Shown here: positions 32,062-39,700 of the stretch, in pieces
Layout of the letters: the number at the start of each line of letters is the position of its first letter
Numbering within the stretch: position 1 is the first letter of the stretch
NCBI GenBank assembly: GCA_016926395.1
Contig: JAFGOT010000017.1
Coordinates: 1 to 43,356 of the forward strand
From: Candidatus Woesearchaeota archaeon
GTDB lineage: Archaea; Nanobdellota; Nanobdellia; Woesearchaeales; SKGA01
Length of the DNA stretch: 43,356 nucleotides
Direction: 5' to 3'
Translations under genes and position numbers: made by a program
The notes under the pieces: generated by a model
Databases searched by the model: none
Seen by the model: only the letters and a program-made list of their open reading frames with translations
Told to the model about the DNA's origin: nothing

Positions 32062-32075
32062 GATTTATAAATAAT
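32062..32075 (+). promoter_or_regulatory. TATA box for the 32190 gene
   Basis: GATTTATAAATAAT suggests initiation near 32093, giving a leader of about 100 nt that contains the MQTK micro-ORF and hairpin, unlike the leaderless norm here. Confidence 0.5.
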
Positions 32076-32132
32076 AATTCTAGAAATAAGTACATCCTGC
32101 TTATTATTGAATAAGCAAAAGAGGTAAAAAAA

Positions 32133-32162
32133 ATGCAAACAAAAATGAATTTTCATTTTTGA
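32133..32162 (+). CDS. Nine-codon micro-ORF MQTKMNFHF overlapping a perfect palindrome
   Basis: ATG to TGA, preceded by AAGAGGTAAAAAAA, the same ribosome binding string that precedes the downstream gene. Bases 32140-32161 form a perfect 22-nt palindrome (CAAAAATGAAT and its complement), followed by TTTTTTT. It resembles 38855-38884 in its first 14 bases and last part. It is either a leader peptide or a hairpin/attenuator that happens to be open. Confidence 0.35.
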   Translation: MQTKMNFHF

Positions 32163-32189
32163 GTATTTTTTTAACAAGAGGTAAAAAAA

Positions 32190-32495
32190 ATGAGTTGCAA
32201 AGTTCTACGTGAAAGAATCATGCGTGAATCTAATATCGAAATTAGAAAAAGACAAGAAAGCATAATGCGAAGAAATCACACAATATTACTAATACTATTC
32301 TTAGGTGGCGGATATTTGGTATTTAGAAGCCTACTAACATACGCACAAGGAATTTTTGTTGCAGCTATTTTCCTAGCATGGTATGGATATTTAGAAAACT
32401 ATCTTCACAGATATGAAGAACATACTAACGCTCTAATCAAAGGCGTTAAAGGAGTAGAAGCAGCAACAAAAGTTGCAAAATCTAAAAAGAAATAA
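32190..32495 (+). CDS. Small membrane protein with two helices
   Basis: 101 residues. A basic N-terminus (LRERIMRESNIEIRKRQESIMRRN) stays in the cytoplasm. Two membrane helices follow (about 31-47, TILLILFLGGGYLVFRS, and about 52-70), then an amphipathic Lys-rich tail (IKGVKGVEAATKVAKSKKK). No family is recognised. GAGGTAAAAAAA gives its ribosome binding site, and the leader carries the MQTK element. A terminator follows directly, so it is monocistronic. Confidence 0.7.
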   Translation: MSCKVLRERIMRESNIEIRKRQESIMRRNHTILLILFLGGGYLVFRSLLTYAQGIFVAAIFLAWYGYLENYLHRYEEHTNALIKGVKGVEAATKVAKSKKK

Positions 32496-32520
32496 TTGAA
32501 GCAATGCTTCAATTTTTATT
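32496..32520 (+). terminator. Hairpin and T-run after the 32190 gene
   Basis: TTGAAGC, loop AAT, GCTTCAA (32496-32512), followed at once by TTTTTATTTT. It begins at the base after the stop codon. It is the clearest intrinsic-type terminator in the window. Confidence 0.7.
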
Positions 32521-32553
32521 TTAACAAAATAATAAATCAAATTTAGTAAATTT

Positions 32554-32901
32554 CTACCACTTTTTAACTTCAGAAAGAACTGCATTATACCACTCAGATA
32601 CAACTTCAGTTATTCTTTTACGCAAATACTCTTTGTCTTTAATTTTATAAACAAAAATATAACCTCCTTGATCAAGGTTAACTTGATGTTTATGAACTAA
32701 ATCCATGTCAAGCAAGTGCTTGATTGCTTTTTGTATAGTGGTTCTATCTTTGCTAACCATTTCACCAATAGAAGAAGCGCAAAGAGATTCAGTTTGCTTC
32801 ATTAAAAAGAGCAAAAGATTATACTCTGTTTTGTTAAGATTAAAACTACACATCAAAATATCTTTCAAATCAATTTGTTTACAAGCAAACGAAACCACCA
32901 C
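32554..32901 (-). CDS. Winged-helix regulator (MarR/TrmB-like) of the thioredoxin operon
   Basis: 115 residues with NLNKTEYNLLLFLMKQ, SIGEMVSKDRTTIQKAIKHLLDMDLVHKHQ (helix-turn-helix) and a GGYIFVYKIKD wing. Cysteines at about 7, 18 and 41 are candidates for redox sensing. GTG at 32901 is preferred because GGAGG lies seven bases before it, and this start follows the trxB stop by two bases; a TTG six bases further upstream is the alternative. It is co-transcribed with thioredoxin reductase and thioredoxin, so it may be an autoregulator that reads redox state, analogous to SurR in Thermococcales but of another family (inference). Confidence 0.75.
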   Translation of the reverse strand: MVVSFACKQIDLKDILMCSFNLNKTEYNLLLFLMKQTESLCASSIGEMVSKDRTTIQKAIKHLLDMDLVHKHQVNLDQGGYIFVYKIKDKEYLRKRITEVVSEWYNAVLSEVKKW

Positions 32902-32903
32902 AA

Positions 32904-33845
32904 TCAATCCTCCAAACTTTCTTTATGTTCGATAAATCTTTGTGCATCAAGAGCAGCTTTACAACCACTACCAGCAGCTGTAATAGCTTGACGATAAGTA
33001 GGATCAGCCACATCACCTGCAGCAAACAAACCTTCAACATTAGTTTTTGAAGTACCAGGAATAACTTTCAAGTAACCACGTTCATCAATTTGAGCAATAT
33101 CTTTTACCAAATCAACATTAGGTTGATGACCAATAGCAAGGAAAACACCATCACAAGAAAGTTCAGATAATTCCCCAGTAATAGTATTTTTTAGAACAAG
33201 GCCTTCAACTTTATTTTCACCAAGAACTTCATCAACACCACTATTAAGAACTAATTCTATTTTCGGATTTGCTTTAACTCTATCAACCATAATAGGACTA
33301 GCTTTGAATTCATCACGTCTGTGAACCAAATAAACTTTAGATGCAAATTTAGTTAAGAAATTTGCTTCCTCCATAGCAGAGTCTCCACCACCAATAACAG
33401 CAACAACTTTATCTTTAAAGAAGAAACCATCACAAGTAGCACAAGCACTAACACCTTTTCCTTTAAGTCTATCTTCACTTTCTAAACCTAAATATCTAGC
33501 ACTAGCACCTGTAGCAAGAATAACAGATTTAGCAGAATAAATAGTTTCACCGCTTTTTACTTTGTAAGGATAAGAAGACATATCAACAGAATCAACAGAT
33601 TCGAATTTATCAACAGCACCAAAACGAATAGCTTGCTCTCTCATTTGACTAACAAGTTCGTTGCCATCAATACCTTTTGGAAAACCAGGAAAATTTTCAA
33701 CTTCAGTAGTAGTTGTTAGTTGGCCTCCAGGCAAAGTTCCTTCAAGAATTAAAGTAGAATGATTAGCACGAGCGCCATAAATACCTGCAGTAAATCCAGC
33801 AGGACCGCCGCCTATAATAATAATATCATAATTTGTTTCTTCCAT
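32904..33845 (-). CDS. trxB: Thioredoxin reductase
   Basis: Flavoprotein that moves electrons from NAD(P)H to thioredoxin. FAD site: IIIGGGPAGFTAGIYGARA at the N-terminus. Redox pair: CATCDG near 136. NAD(P)-binding VAVIGGGDSAMEEA follows, then GLFAAGDVADPTYRQAITAAGSGCKAA. Length 313 is normal for the low-molecular-weight type. GGTG precedes the ATG. It is 53 bp after trxA on the same strand, and the regulator follows at two bases, making a compact redox operon. Confidence 0.96.
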   Translation of the reverse strand: MEETNYDIIIIGGGPAGFTAGIYGARANHSTLILEGTLPGGQLTTTTEVENFPGFPKGIDGNELVSQMREQAIRFGAVDKFESVDSVDMSSYPYKVKSGETIYSAKSVILATGASARYLGLESEDRLKGKGVSACATCDGFFFKDKVVAVIGGGDSAMEEANFLTKFASKVYLVHRRDEFKASPIMVDRVKANPKIELVLNSGVDEVLGENKVEGLVLKNTITGELSELSCDGVFLAIGHQPNVDLVKDIAQIDERGYLKVIPGTSKTNVEGLFAAGDVADPTYRQAITAAGSGCKAALDAQRFIEHKESLED

Positions 33846-33897
33846 TTCTATACACCTAGGATTTTCAAAAAAGAAAAAATAAAGAAAAAATCAACGC

Positions 33898-34215
33898 TTA
33901 AAGCATCGAATCAATTCTCTGTTTTAGAAGATCTTTTGGCAAGAATCCAACTAATCGATTAACTTCTTTACCATCTTTAGCAAGAACTAAAGTAGGAATA
34001 CCTTGAATTCCAAAAGGGCCTGCAAGTTCAGGATAATCCTCTGTATTAATTTTAACAAAATTAATTTTACCCTCATAAACTGTAGAAAGTTCTTCAAATA
34101 CAGGACCCATCATTTTACAAGGACCACACCAAGGAGCCCAAAAATCAATTAGGACTGGAAGGTCGGATTTTACTATTTTCTCTTCAAAATTTTCTGGAGT
34201 TATATGTTCTACCAT
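33898..34215 (-). CDS. trxA: Thioredoxin
   Basis: Small disulfide reductase: PVLIDFWAPWCGPCKMMGPVFEEL with the canonical WCGPC, and GIPTLVLAKDG with the cis-proline. Length 105 is typical. The ATG at 34215 is chosen because GGTGAT lies seven bases upstream; a TTG at 34230 would add five residues but would consume that site. It is first in the trxA-trxB-regulator operon. Confidence 0.97.
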   Translation of the reverse strand: MVEHITPENFEEKIVKSDLPVLIDFWAPWCGPCKMMGPVFEELSTVYEGKINFVKINTEDYPELAGPFGIQGIPTLVLAKDGKEVNRLVGFLPKDLLKQRIDSML

Positions 34216-34355
34216 TTGTATATCACCCAACGTTTGTTAGTTTATGCGTACTTTACGCACTAGTGATTAGAATATTCGCACTCATTTATAAACATGATGA
34301 AGCTGTGCTAAAGAAGAGAAAAAATAATCACAACCGAAGAAAGAAAAAGAAAAAA

Positions 34356-35840
34356 CTAATCTACCTTATCTAAAGGTTTCATAGTTGGAAAGAAAATAAT
34401 ATCTCGAATTGATTCTTGACCAAGAAGGATCATAATCATTCTATCAATACCAATGCCAATACCACCTGCAATAGGCATGCCTGTTTCCATAGCATCTAAG
34501 AATTGTTCATCAATAGGATTAGCCTCATCATCACCTGCATCAAGTTGTCTTTGTTGATCTTCTAAAAGAGTTCTTTGAAGAACAGGATCATTTAATTCAG
34601 AATAAGCATTACCTAGTTCCATACCCATACAAAATGGTTCGAATCGCTCAATAAGACGAGCATCACCAGATCTCAGACCCTTACATAAAGGAGTAGATTC
34701 ACGAGGATGGTCTATTATGAAAGTAGGGTTAATATATTTATCTTCACAAAAATGTTCAAAAATTGCACCAACTAAATTACCCCAATTAACTTCTTTTTCA
34801 AAATCAATTAGATTTTCTTCAACAAAATCTTGAAGCTGAGTTGCATCCATATTTAGAACATCAATGCCCGCATGTTCTTTTATAGAATCAGCCATCGTAA
34901 TTCTTGGCCAAGGCTTTTTAACATCAATTTTTTGACCTTTAAATTCAACAATAGTAGTTCCTAAAACTTTGTTTGCAACAAAATCATACATTGATTCCAT
35001 CAAGTCCATCATATCATGGTAATCAGCATAAGCTTGATATGCTTCAAGTAAAGTAAACTCAGGATTATGTGTTGTATCAATACCTTCATTTCGAAAATTT
35101 TTATTAATCTCAAAAACTTTTTCAAAACCACCAACTAATAATTGTTTTAAAAATAATTCAGGACTAATTCTAAGATACATATCCATATCAAGTTCATTAT
35201 GATGAGTTACAAAAGGCTTAGCAGAAGCACCACCATATTGTGTTTGTAAAATAGGCGTTTCAACTTCTAAGAAACCACGCTGAATCATAAATTCACGAAT
35301 AGCTTGAAGAATTCGTAGTCTTTTTTCAAAAATATCTTTACTACCTTTGTTCATAATCAAATCCAAATGTCGTCTTCGATATTTTATCTCAGTATCTTTA
35401 ACGCCGTGAAATTTTTCAGGAAGAGTTTTAATAGCCTTACAAAGAATAACATACTCTTTAGCATGAACAGTAACTTCACCCATTCTGGTTTTAAAAATAG
35501 AACCTTTAACACCAATAATGTCTCCAATATCTAATTTTTTTAGAAGTTTGTAAGTGTCGGAACCAACATCATCACTTCTAAGATAAACTTGAAGAGAACC
35601 TTCACCATCTTGTATTGTAACAAATGAAGCTTTACCCATATTACGCATAAGCATAATACGACCAGCAACTGAAACGACATCATCAACATGATCCTCAGGT
35701 TCTAATGAAGAATAATCACTCTTAATAACAGAAGACTTCTTAGTAACATCAAACTTGTGAGGGTACGGGTTTATACCTAGCTCTTTAAGCTCGTTAAGTT
35801 TTCTGACTCGTTCTTGTATTAAACGGTTTTCTTCTGCCAT
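34356..35840 (-). CDS. lysS: Lysyl-tRNA synthetase, class II
   Basis: Charges tRNA-Lys. The N-terminal OB anticodon-binding domain (VSVAGRIMLMRNMGKASFVTIQDG) precedes the class II catalytic core with FRNEGIDTTHNPEFTLLEAY (motif 2) and GIGIGIDRMIMILLGQESIRD (motif 3). Length 494 is usual. Many euryarchaea use the unrelated class I enzyme; class II occurs in Crenarchaeota, bacteria and some DPANN, so the gene could be vertically kept or of bacterial origin. A TATA box sits 21-36 bp upstream, with a very short leader. Confidence 0.96.
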   Translation of the reverse strand: MAEENRLIQERVRKLNELKELGINPYPHKFDVTKKSSVIKSDYSSLEPEDHVDDVVSVAGRIMLMRNMGKASFVTIQDGEGSLQVYLRSDDVGSDTYKLLKKLDIGDIIGVKGSIFKTRMGEVTVHAKEYVILCKAIKTLPEKFHGVKDTEIKYRRRHLDLIMNKGSKDIFEKRLRILQAIREFMIQRGFLEVETPILQTQYGGASAKPFVTHHNELDMDMYLRISPELFLKQLLVGGFEKVFEINKNFRNEGIDTTHNPEFTLLEAYQAYADYHDMMDLMESMYDFVANKVLGTTIVEFKGQKIDVKKPWPRITMADSIKEHAGIDVLNMDATQLQDFVEENLIDFEKEVNWGNLVGAIFEHFCEDKYINPTFIIDHPRESTPLCKGLRSGDARLIERFEPFCMGMELGNAYSELNDPVLQRTLLEDQQRQLDAGDDEANPIDEQFLDAMETGMPIAGGIGIGIDRMIMILLGQESIRDIIFFPTMKPLDKVD

Positions 35841-35860
35841 AGTACAGCTTAAAAAATAGG

Positions 35861-35876
35861 CTTTGTTTATAAAATT
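35861..35876 (-). promoter_or_regulatory. TATA box for lysS
   Basis: The minus strand reads AATTTTATAAACAAAG, centred about 28 bp before the ATG at 35840. Confidence 0.6.
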
Positions 35877-35918
35877 AGCGAGAAAGAAAGAAAATAAAAC
35901 TAAAATGAAGCGTTTATA

Positions 35919-35944
35919 GTCCTCAAAAATGAAATTTTTGGGAC
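35919..35944. repeat. CAAAAA-type palindrome, copy 5
   Basis: On the minus strand: GTCC, CAAAAAT, loop TTC, ATTTTTG, A, GGAC. It has the same architecture and flanks as 4678-4705, with a different loop. It starts two bases after the stop codon of the DHH gene (35946) and may act as its terminator. Confidence 0.65.
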
Positions 35945-35945
35945 A

Positions 35946-37325
35946 TTAAAAAGAAGCTTTTATTGATTCTATGAATTCTTCTTTCTTGTCTTTGTTAATG
36001 ACAGCACCGGCTGCATTATCATGACCGCCACTAGTTCCACCAACTTTGGAAACTGCATCACTTAAGACTTCTTGAAGTTTAAAATCTTTCGCAGATAAAC
36101 TTACCCTAAGAGAAACTTTAATTTCATCAGTAGATGTTTCACCAAGAGTACAAACTACAACACCTTCACGATAAATTTTATTTCTTGCAAGAATTGAAGC
36201 AACAATACCAACAATACTTGAAGGAATTTTATTTTCAAAATCAATTAAAACTAATTTATCATTTTCTATTAAAGTACCTTGTGCTCTTTTATCATCAACA
36301 ATTTGAAGTGCATCCCTGATTGCAGATTTGTAAACACGAAGATTCATACTTGCAATTTGTGCGGCATCTCTATCTCCTTTTAATGTATTAACACCAACCC
36401 TATATTGTTCGAGTCTTCCGCTTGCGTTAATTATTGTTGCACACTCACGTATATCAATCATTTCACGTCTAGGTGCATTTGGAAGAGAATAAGCATAAAC
36501 CAATAGTTTAGAATCATCCTCTTGAGCTCCTTTTAATTCAAGAATCTTTTCAGTAATAGCAGCTTGTTCAAAAGGTCTTAAATTAAACCATTTTTTTAAT
36601 CGGCCATTCCATTCCCACATAATACCAAGATCATCTAAAAAATCTTTAACACCTTTAGGATCATTTGTTACGCCCGGAATGTCAACATCACTACTGTATT
36701 CTAGAACTTTAAGTAAAGGACGAGAATTAATACCATAAAGTTTTATTTGTTTAGATAACACAACAGTCTTTTGAATAACAGCATGTTGTAATATTCTATT
36801 ATTTAAATCTTGAAAACCATTATCTTCTTGAGAATCACCAATCGCGCCTATTACAGCTAAGTGAGCAAGTGTACGATTATCTTTGTTCATACCCATAGCA
36901 AAGAAATAACAAACACCACTACCGCTGATACTGTTTTTTTCAGTAACACCACTAACCAAAGGATTAATATGAACTAAATGTAAATTATCATTAGTGGAAG
37001 GTTCGTGATGGTCAAGAACAAAAACTAGTTTATCATTTGCAAACTCAGATATTTTTTCAAGAACAGTAGCACCAATGTCTGCAAAAACATAAACATCAGA
37101 GTCAGTCTTAAAAACAGAATCTAAAAAAATCTCATCAAGAGATTGGGCGTGCATAGTAACATACGAAATATTCTCTCTATCAAAAGCAAGTTCTAAAAGA
37201 GCAGCAGAACTTAAACCATCAGTATCAAAATGAGTAACAAGAGCAACATGTTTACCTTTTGCTACTTCAACAAATTCTTTTCCCGCCTTAGTTGCGGCAT
37301 CTACAAAATCATCATGTAAAGACAT
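35946..37325 (-). CDS. GAN/RecJ-like DHH exonuclease
   Basis: Single-strand exonuclease relative that, in other archaea, works with the replisome (GINS-associated nuclease). VTHFDTDGLSSAA (DxD type) near 30, YVFADIGA, FVLDHHEPST (DHH motif) near 100, and SKVGGTSGGHDNAAGAV (DHHA1) near 435 are all intact. Length 459 is typical. It lies 103 bp downstream of uS15; this uS15-recJ pairing is common in archaea (recall). GGGGA-type sequence before the ATG may be a ribosome binding site. Co-occurrence with the OB-DHH protein at 93-1661 gives two paralogues in one window. Confidence 0.9.
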   Translation of the reverse strand: MSLHDDFVDAATKAGKEFVEVAKGKHVALVTHFDTDGLSSAALLELAFDRENISYVTMHAQSLDEIFLDSVFKTDSDVYVFADIGATVLEKISEFANDKLVFVLDHHEPSTNDNLHLVHINPLVSGVTEKNSISGSGVCYFFAMGMNKDNRTLAHLAVIGAIGDSQEDNGFQDLNNRILQHAVIQKTVVLSKQIKLYGINSRPLLKVLEYSSDVDIPGVTNDPKGVKDFLDDLGIMWEWNGRLKKWFNLRPFEQAAITEKILELKGAQEDDSKLLVYAYSLPNAPRREMIDIRECATIINASGRLEQYRVGVNTLKGDRDAAQIASMNLRVYKSAIRDALQIVDDKRAQGTLIENDKLVLIDFENKIPSSIVGIVASILARNKIYREGVVVCTLGETSTDEIKVSLRVSLSAKDFKLQEVLSDAVSKVGGTSGGHDNAAGAVINKDKKEEFIESIKASF

Positions 37326-37428
37326 AAAATATCCCCTTTTAATAGTTAAACTGCAAACGGTAAGCTAAAAAAAACTTTCGCGAACAGCAATAAGAAAAAA
37401 GAAAAAAAATGAAAGTAAACAACTAAGT

Positions 37429-37884
37429 TTACTCGATATTCATTTTGATTTGTTTTGGATTGTAGTTCCAATCTTTAGAAACTCGACCGGTTTTTTTGTA
37501 ATACTTAACTAATCGAAGAATTTTAGATTCAGTTAAAGTCAAACCTCTAACAGCAGGTTGATCTTTATGATTTGCCTCTAAGTGTTCTTGAATTGACAAA
37601 ACTTTTTTTAGAAGAGCAGTTAAGTCATCTGGAAGTTTTTTAGTCATTTCTTTTTCGCCAAGTATTGCAGAAATAGTTTTACCAGTCATAACTTTAACAC
37701 TAGGAATACCATATTCATCTCTTAAGAAAAGACCAATTTGACTTGCAGTTTTTCCTTCTTTAGCATATTTAACAACTAGAAGTTCAATTTCCTTAGCGGA
37801 ATATTTTACCCAAGACGGAGCTTGAGGAGCGGAAGGTTTAGTACTTCCTGAATTACCTTTTTTTCGACTATACATTCGTGCCAT
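37429..37884 (-). CDS. rps15: Ribosomal protein uS15
   Basis: Binds 16S rRNA in the central domain. The archaeal/eukaryotic N-terminal extension (MARMYSRKKGNSGSTKP, WVKYSAKEIELLVVKYAKEGKTASQIGLFLRDEYGIPSVK) and the C-terminal KILRLVKYYKKTGRVSKDW are diagnostic. Length 151 is normal. AAGGTAA is the ribosome binding site. The leader is about 130 nt from a TATA box near 38040 and contains a repeated GAACTGAAA-type motif, so regulation at the RNA level is possible. Confidence 0.97.
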   Translation of the reverse strand: MARMYSRKKGNSGSTKPSAPQAPSWVKYSAKEIELLVVKYAKEGKTASQIGLFLRDEYGIPSVKVMTGKTISAILGEKEMTKKLPDDLTALLKKVLSIQEHLEANHKDQPAVRGLTLTESKILRLVKYYKKTGRVSKDWNYNPKQIKMNIE

Positions 37885-37915
37885 TTTATTTACCTTGTGT
37901 CATATAGCTACGCGG

Positions 37916-37992
37916 AAATCAGCGAACTGAAAACAACCACCATAAGACCATTTCAGCGACCAAACAGCGAAACAAAAATCAGAGAACTGAAA
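37916..37992 (-). repeat. Direct repeat in the uS15 leader
   Basis: AAATCAGCGAACTGAAA (37916-37932) recurs 60 bp on as AAATCAGAGAACTGAAA (37976-37992), one change in 17. A TTTCAGCGACC between them can pair with either copy's CTGAAA, so two alternative hairpins are possible. The core resembles the TGAACTGG repeats at 39612-39641. Confidence 0.5.
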
Positions 37993-38097
37993 TCTGCAAC
38001 CGTTGTGGTGCGTAGGATTAAAGAATCATCTTCCTTTTATAAATATTATAGTAAATCAACCAAAACTTTATAAATAAATTAAGTCATTTTTAAATAC

Positions 38098-38517
38098 ATG
38101 AGACTTCTCCAATCAAGAAAAGGAATGATTGCAGGCATGGAAATGCCAAGAGCAGTAAACTTGATTCTAGCAATAATTACAGCAGCAATTGGCGTGATTG
38201 GAATATTTGGTTCAGTAATTGGTTTTAATCTACCAACAATCCCAGGAATAATAATATATGGATTGCTTGCAATTGCAGGCTTGGTGATAATTCTTGACGG
38301 AATGCTTGGCGTTGGAATGGGAATGGTTCAAATGATGCCAAGAGCAGTAAATTTTATGGTTGGACTCTTAGTATTACTTGCAGGGGCAACACTTTTAGTT
38401 GGACAATTTGGAATAATACCGCTACCAGCAATACCAACAATTGTTGAGCACATAATCTTACTATTAGCAGGCGGAGTTATGCTTTTAGATGGAATCTTGG
38501 GCGCTAGAAACATGTAA
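38098..38517 (+). CDS. Four-helix membrane protein built from an internal duplication
   Basis: 139 residues, no family recognised. Two halves repeat: MPRAVNLILAIITAAIGV ... IPGII ... AGLVIILDGMLG and MPRAVNFMVGLLVLLAGA ... IPTIV ... AGGVMLLDGILG. Each half has two hydrophobic helices joined by an N/I-P-x-I-P loop. Such paired repeats suggest a small pseudo-symmetric channel or scaffold. A CTTTATAAATAAATT box about 27 bp upstream of the ATG predicts a leaderless mRNA and supports the start. Confidence 0.75.
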   Translation: MRLLQSRKGMIAGMEMPRAVNLILAIITAAIGVIGIFGSVIGFNLPTIPGIIIYGLLAIAGLVIILDGMLGVGMGMVQMMPRAVNFMVGLLVLLAGATLLVGQFGIIPLPAIPTIVEHIILLLAGGVMLLDGILGARNM

Positions 38518-38579
38518 GAGTCGCTCTAAGAAAGTTAAAAGATAGCTTTATAAACAAACATCGATTTCTCGATACTACT

Positions 38580-38834
38580 ATGAATGGCACAATTGTTAAT
38601 TACAAAGGCGGAAAGCATACGCAAGTAACTAACCAAATGATCATTACTGTCGAAAATATTACTACTAAAGAAGAAGCTGCAAAACTAGTAGGTAAAAAAG
38701 TTACTTACAACACTGGTAAAAAAGACATTACTGGTGAAGTACGGTCAGCTCATGGTAATAGCGGAGCTATTCGAGTATTATTTGAAACAGGAATGCCAGG
38801 TCAAGCAATTGGCAAACCGGTTAAAATTGCGTAA
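38580..38834 (+). CDS. rpl35ae: Ribosomal protein eL33 (L35Ae)
   Basis: Large-subunit protein of archaea and eukaryotes. GTIVNYKGGKHTQVTNQMII, KLVGKKVTYNTGKKDITG and the RVLFETGMPGQAIGKPV end match. Length 84 is typical. A GCTTTATAAACAAAC box about 28 bp before the ATG predicts a leaderless transcript. The Spt4-eS24-eS31 cluster follows 70 bp later, with the MQTK-type hairpin in the gap. Confidence 0.93.
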   Translation: MNGTIVNYKGGKHTQVTNQMIITVENITTKEEAAKLVGKKVTYNTGKKDITGEVRSAHGNSGAIRVLFETGMPGQAIGKPVKIA

Positions 38835-38854
38835 ATAAGTAAAGTTAAATATCC

Positions 38855-38884
38855 ATGCAAACAAAAATCTTGCCAGGTTTTTGA
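38855..38884 (+). CDS. Nine-codon micro-ORF MQTKILPGF overlapping a hairpin
   Basis: ATG to TGA. The first 14 bases (ATGCAAACAAAAAT), the TTTTTGAG end and the following ATTTTTT are shared with 32133-32172, while the middle nine bases differ. CAAAAATC can still pair with GGTTTTTG around loop TTGCCA. It has no ribosome binding site of its own, so an RNA hairpin (terminator for eL33, or leader of spt4) is the likelier reading. Confidence 0.3.
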   Translation: MQTKILPGF

Positions 38885-38904
38885 GCATTTTTTAAGGTGA
38901 AAAA

Positions 38905-39093
38905 ATGAAGAAAAAAGTTTGTCGAACATGCAAAATATTCGTTGAAGGCGAATTATGCCCAGTATGTAAAAAAGCAGCATTTTCCGAAAGCTGGCAAGGA
39001 CAAGTTACGATCATGGACCCTACAAATAGTCAAATTGCTAAACAAATGGGATTTGTTGTAGAAGGCGACTATTGTATCAAAGTTAAACGGTGA
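38905..39093 (+). CDS. spt4: Transcription elongation factor Spt4/RpoE2
   Basis: Small zinc protein that partners with Spt5 to keep RNA polymerase processive. VCRTCKIF and CPVCKKAAFS give the four zinc cysteines, and SWQGQVTIMDP with SQIAKQMG is the conserved core. Length 62 is normal. AAGGTGA is the ribosome binding site. It is seven bases upstream of eS24, in the order Spt4-eS24-eS31 found in many archaea. Confidence 0.95.
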   Translation: MKKKVCRTCKIFVEGELCPVCKKAAFSESWQGQVTIMDPTNSQIAKQMGFVVEGDYCIKVKR

Positions 39094-39100
39094 AATTATA

Positions 39101-39406
39101 ATGGATCTTACAATCAAAAACCAAAAAGAAAATCCACTTCTAAGTCGAAAAGAAATAGTAGCAAAAATCAACTTCGAAGGCAATACTCCGAACAGAAAGG
39201 ATGTTCAAGTAGAGCTAGCTAAAAAAGCTAAAATCGATGAAAAACTTCTAATCATAAAAAAAATAGACACTCTATTTGGTGAAACAAGTGCAAACATAAC
39301 TGCTTACGCTTACGAAAATGAAGAAGTTATGAAAAGAAACGAAAGAAAAAACCTTGTTGAAAAACACAAAGGTCACGAACCAAAAGTAGAGGAAGAGGCA
39401 CAATAA
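39101..39406 (+). CDS. rps24e: Ribosomal protein eS24
   Basis: Small-subunit protein. [36 protein letters not shown] and [17 protein letters not shown] are diagnostic, followed by a charged tail. Length 101 is usual. It starts seven bases after spt4, with a GGTGAAATTATA ribosome binding site overlapping the spt4 stop, and is followed by eS31 after one base. Confidence 0.95.
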   Translation: MDLTIKNQKENPLLSRKEIVAKINFEGNTPNRKDVQVELAKKAKIDEKLLIIKKIDTLFGETSANITAYAYENEEVMKRNERKNLVEKHKGHEPKVEEEAQ

Positions 39407-39407
39407 A

Positions 39408-39602
39408 ATGGCAGCAGCTAAAAAACCAGCAGCATCCGCAGCAGCAGCTAAAGAAAAAAAACCAGCATACTCAATCAGCAAATCTTATGAGAATGGCAAA
39501 AGTAAAAACAAATCTTGTCCAAAATGTGGACCTGGAGTTTTTATGGCAAGTCATAAAAATAGAAACGCATGTGGTAAATGCGGTTACACAGAAAAAAAGT
39601 AA
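39408..39602 (+). CDS. rps27ae: Ribosomal protein eS31 (S27Ae)
   Basis: Zinc protein of the small subunit. [27 protein letters not shown] carries the C-x2-C and C-x2-C pairs. An Ala/Lys-rich N-terminal stretch ([17 protein letters not shown]) precedes it, where eukaryotes fuse ubiquitin. Length 64 is normal. It is one base after eS24 and is the last gene of the operon. Confidence 0.95.
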   Translation: MAAAKKPAASAAAAKEKKPAYSISKSYENGKSKNKSCPKCGPGVFMASHKNRNACGKCGYTEKK

Positions 39603-39611
39603 ACTTTTTTC

Positions 39612-39641
39612 TGAACCGGTGAACTGGAAACAGTGAACTGG
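39612..39641. repeat. Three TGAAC(C/T)GG repeats after eS31
   Basis: TGAACCGG (39612), TGAACTGG (39620) and TGAACTGG (39634) follow the last gene of the operon. They share a CAGNGAACTG core with the uS15 leader repeat at 37916-37992. Confidence 0.45.
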
Positions 39642-39677
39642 CAATTTATTTTTTCAAATTCTACAATAATTTTTTAT

Positions 39678-39697
39678 ACTAAATCTATTAATTTAGT
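39678..39697. promoter_or_regulatory. Inverted repeat between TATA box and start codon
   Basis: ACTAAAT, spacer CTATTA, ATTTAGT: perfect 7-bp arms just after TTTTTATACT (39671-39680) and four bases before the ATG at 39701. Its position, overlapping the expected transcription start, suits an operator for the 39701 gene. Confidence 0.4.
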
Positions 39698-39700
39698 TAC

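Noticed and set aside
37885-38060. C/D-box guide RNA in the uS15 leader
   Set aside because: Several CTGA strings are present but no convincing RTGATGA box or k-turn arrangement.
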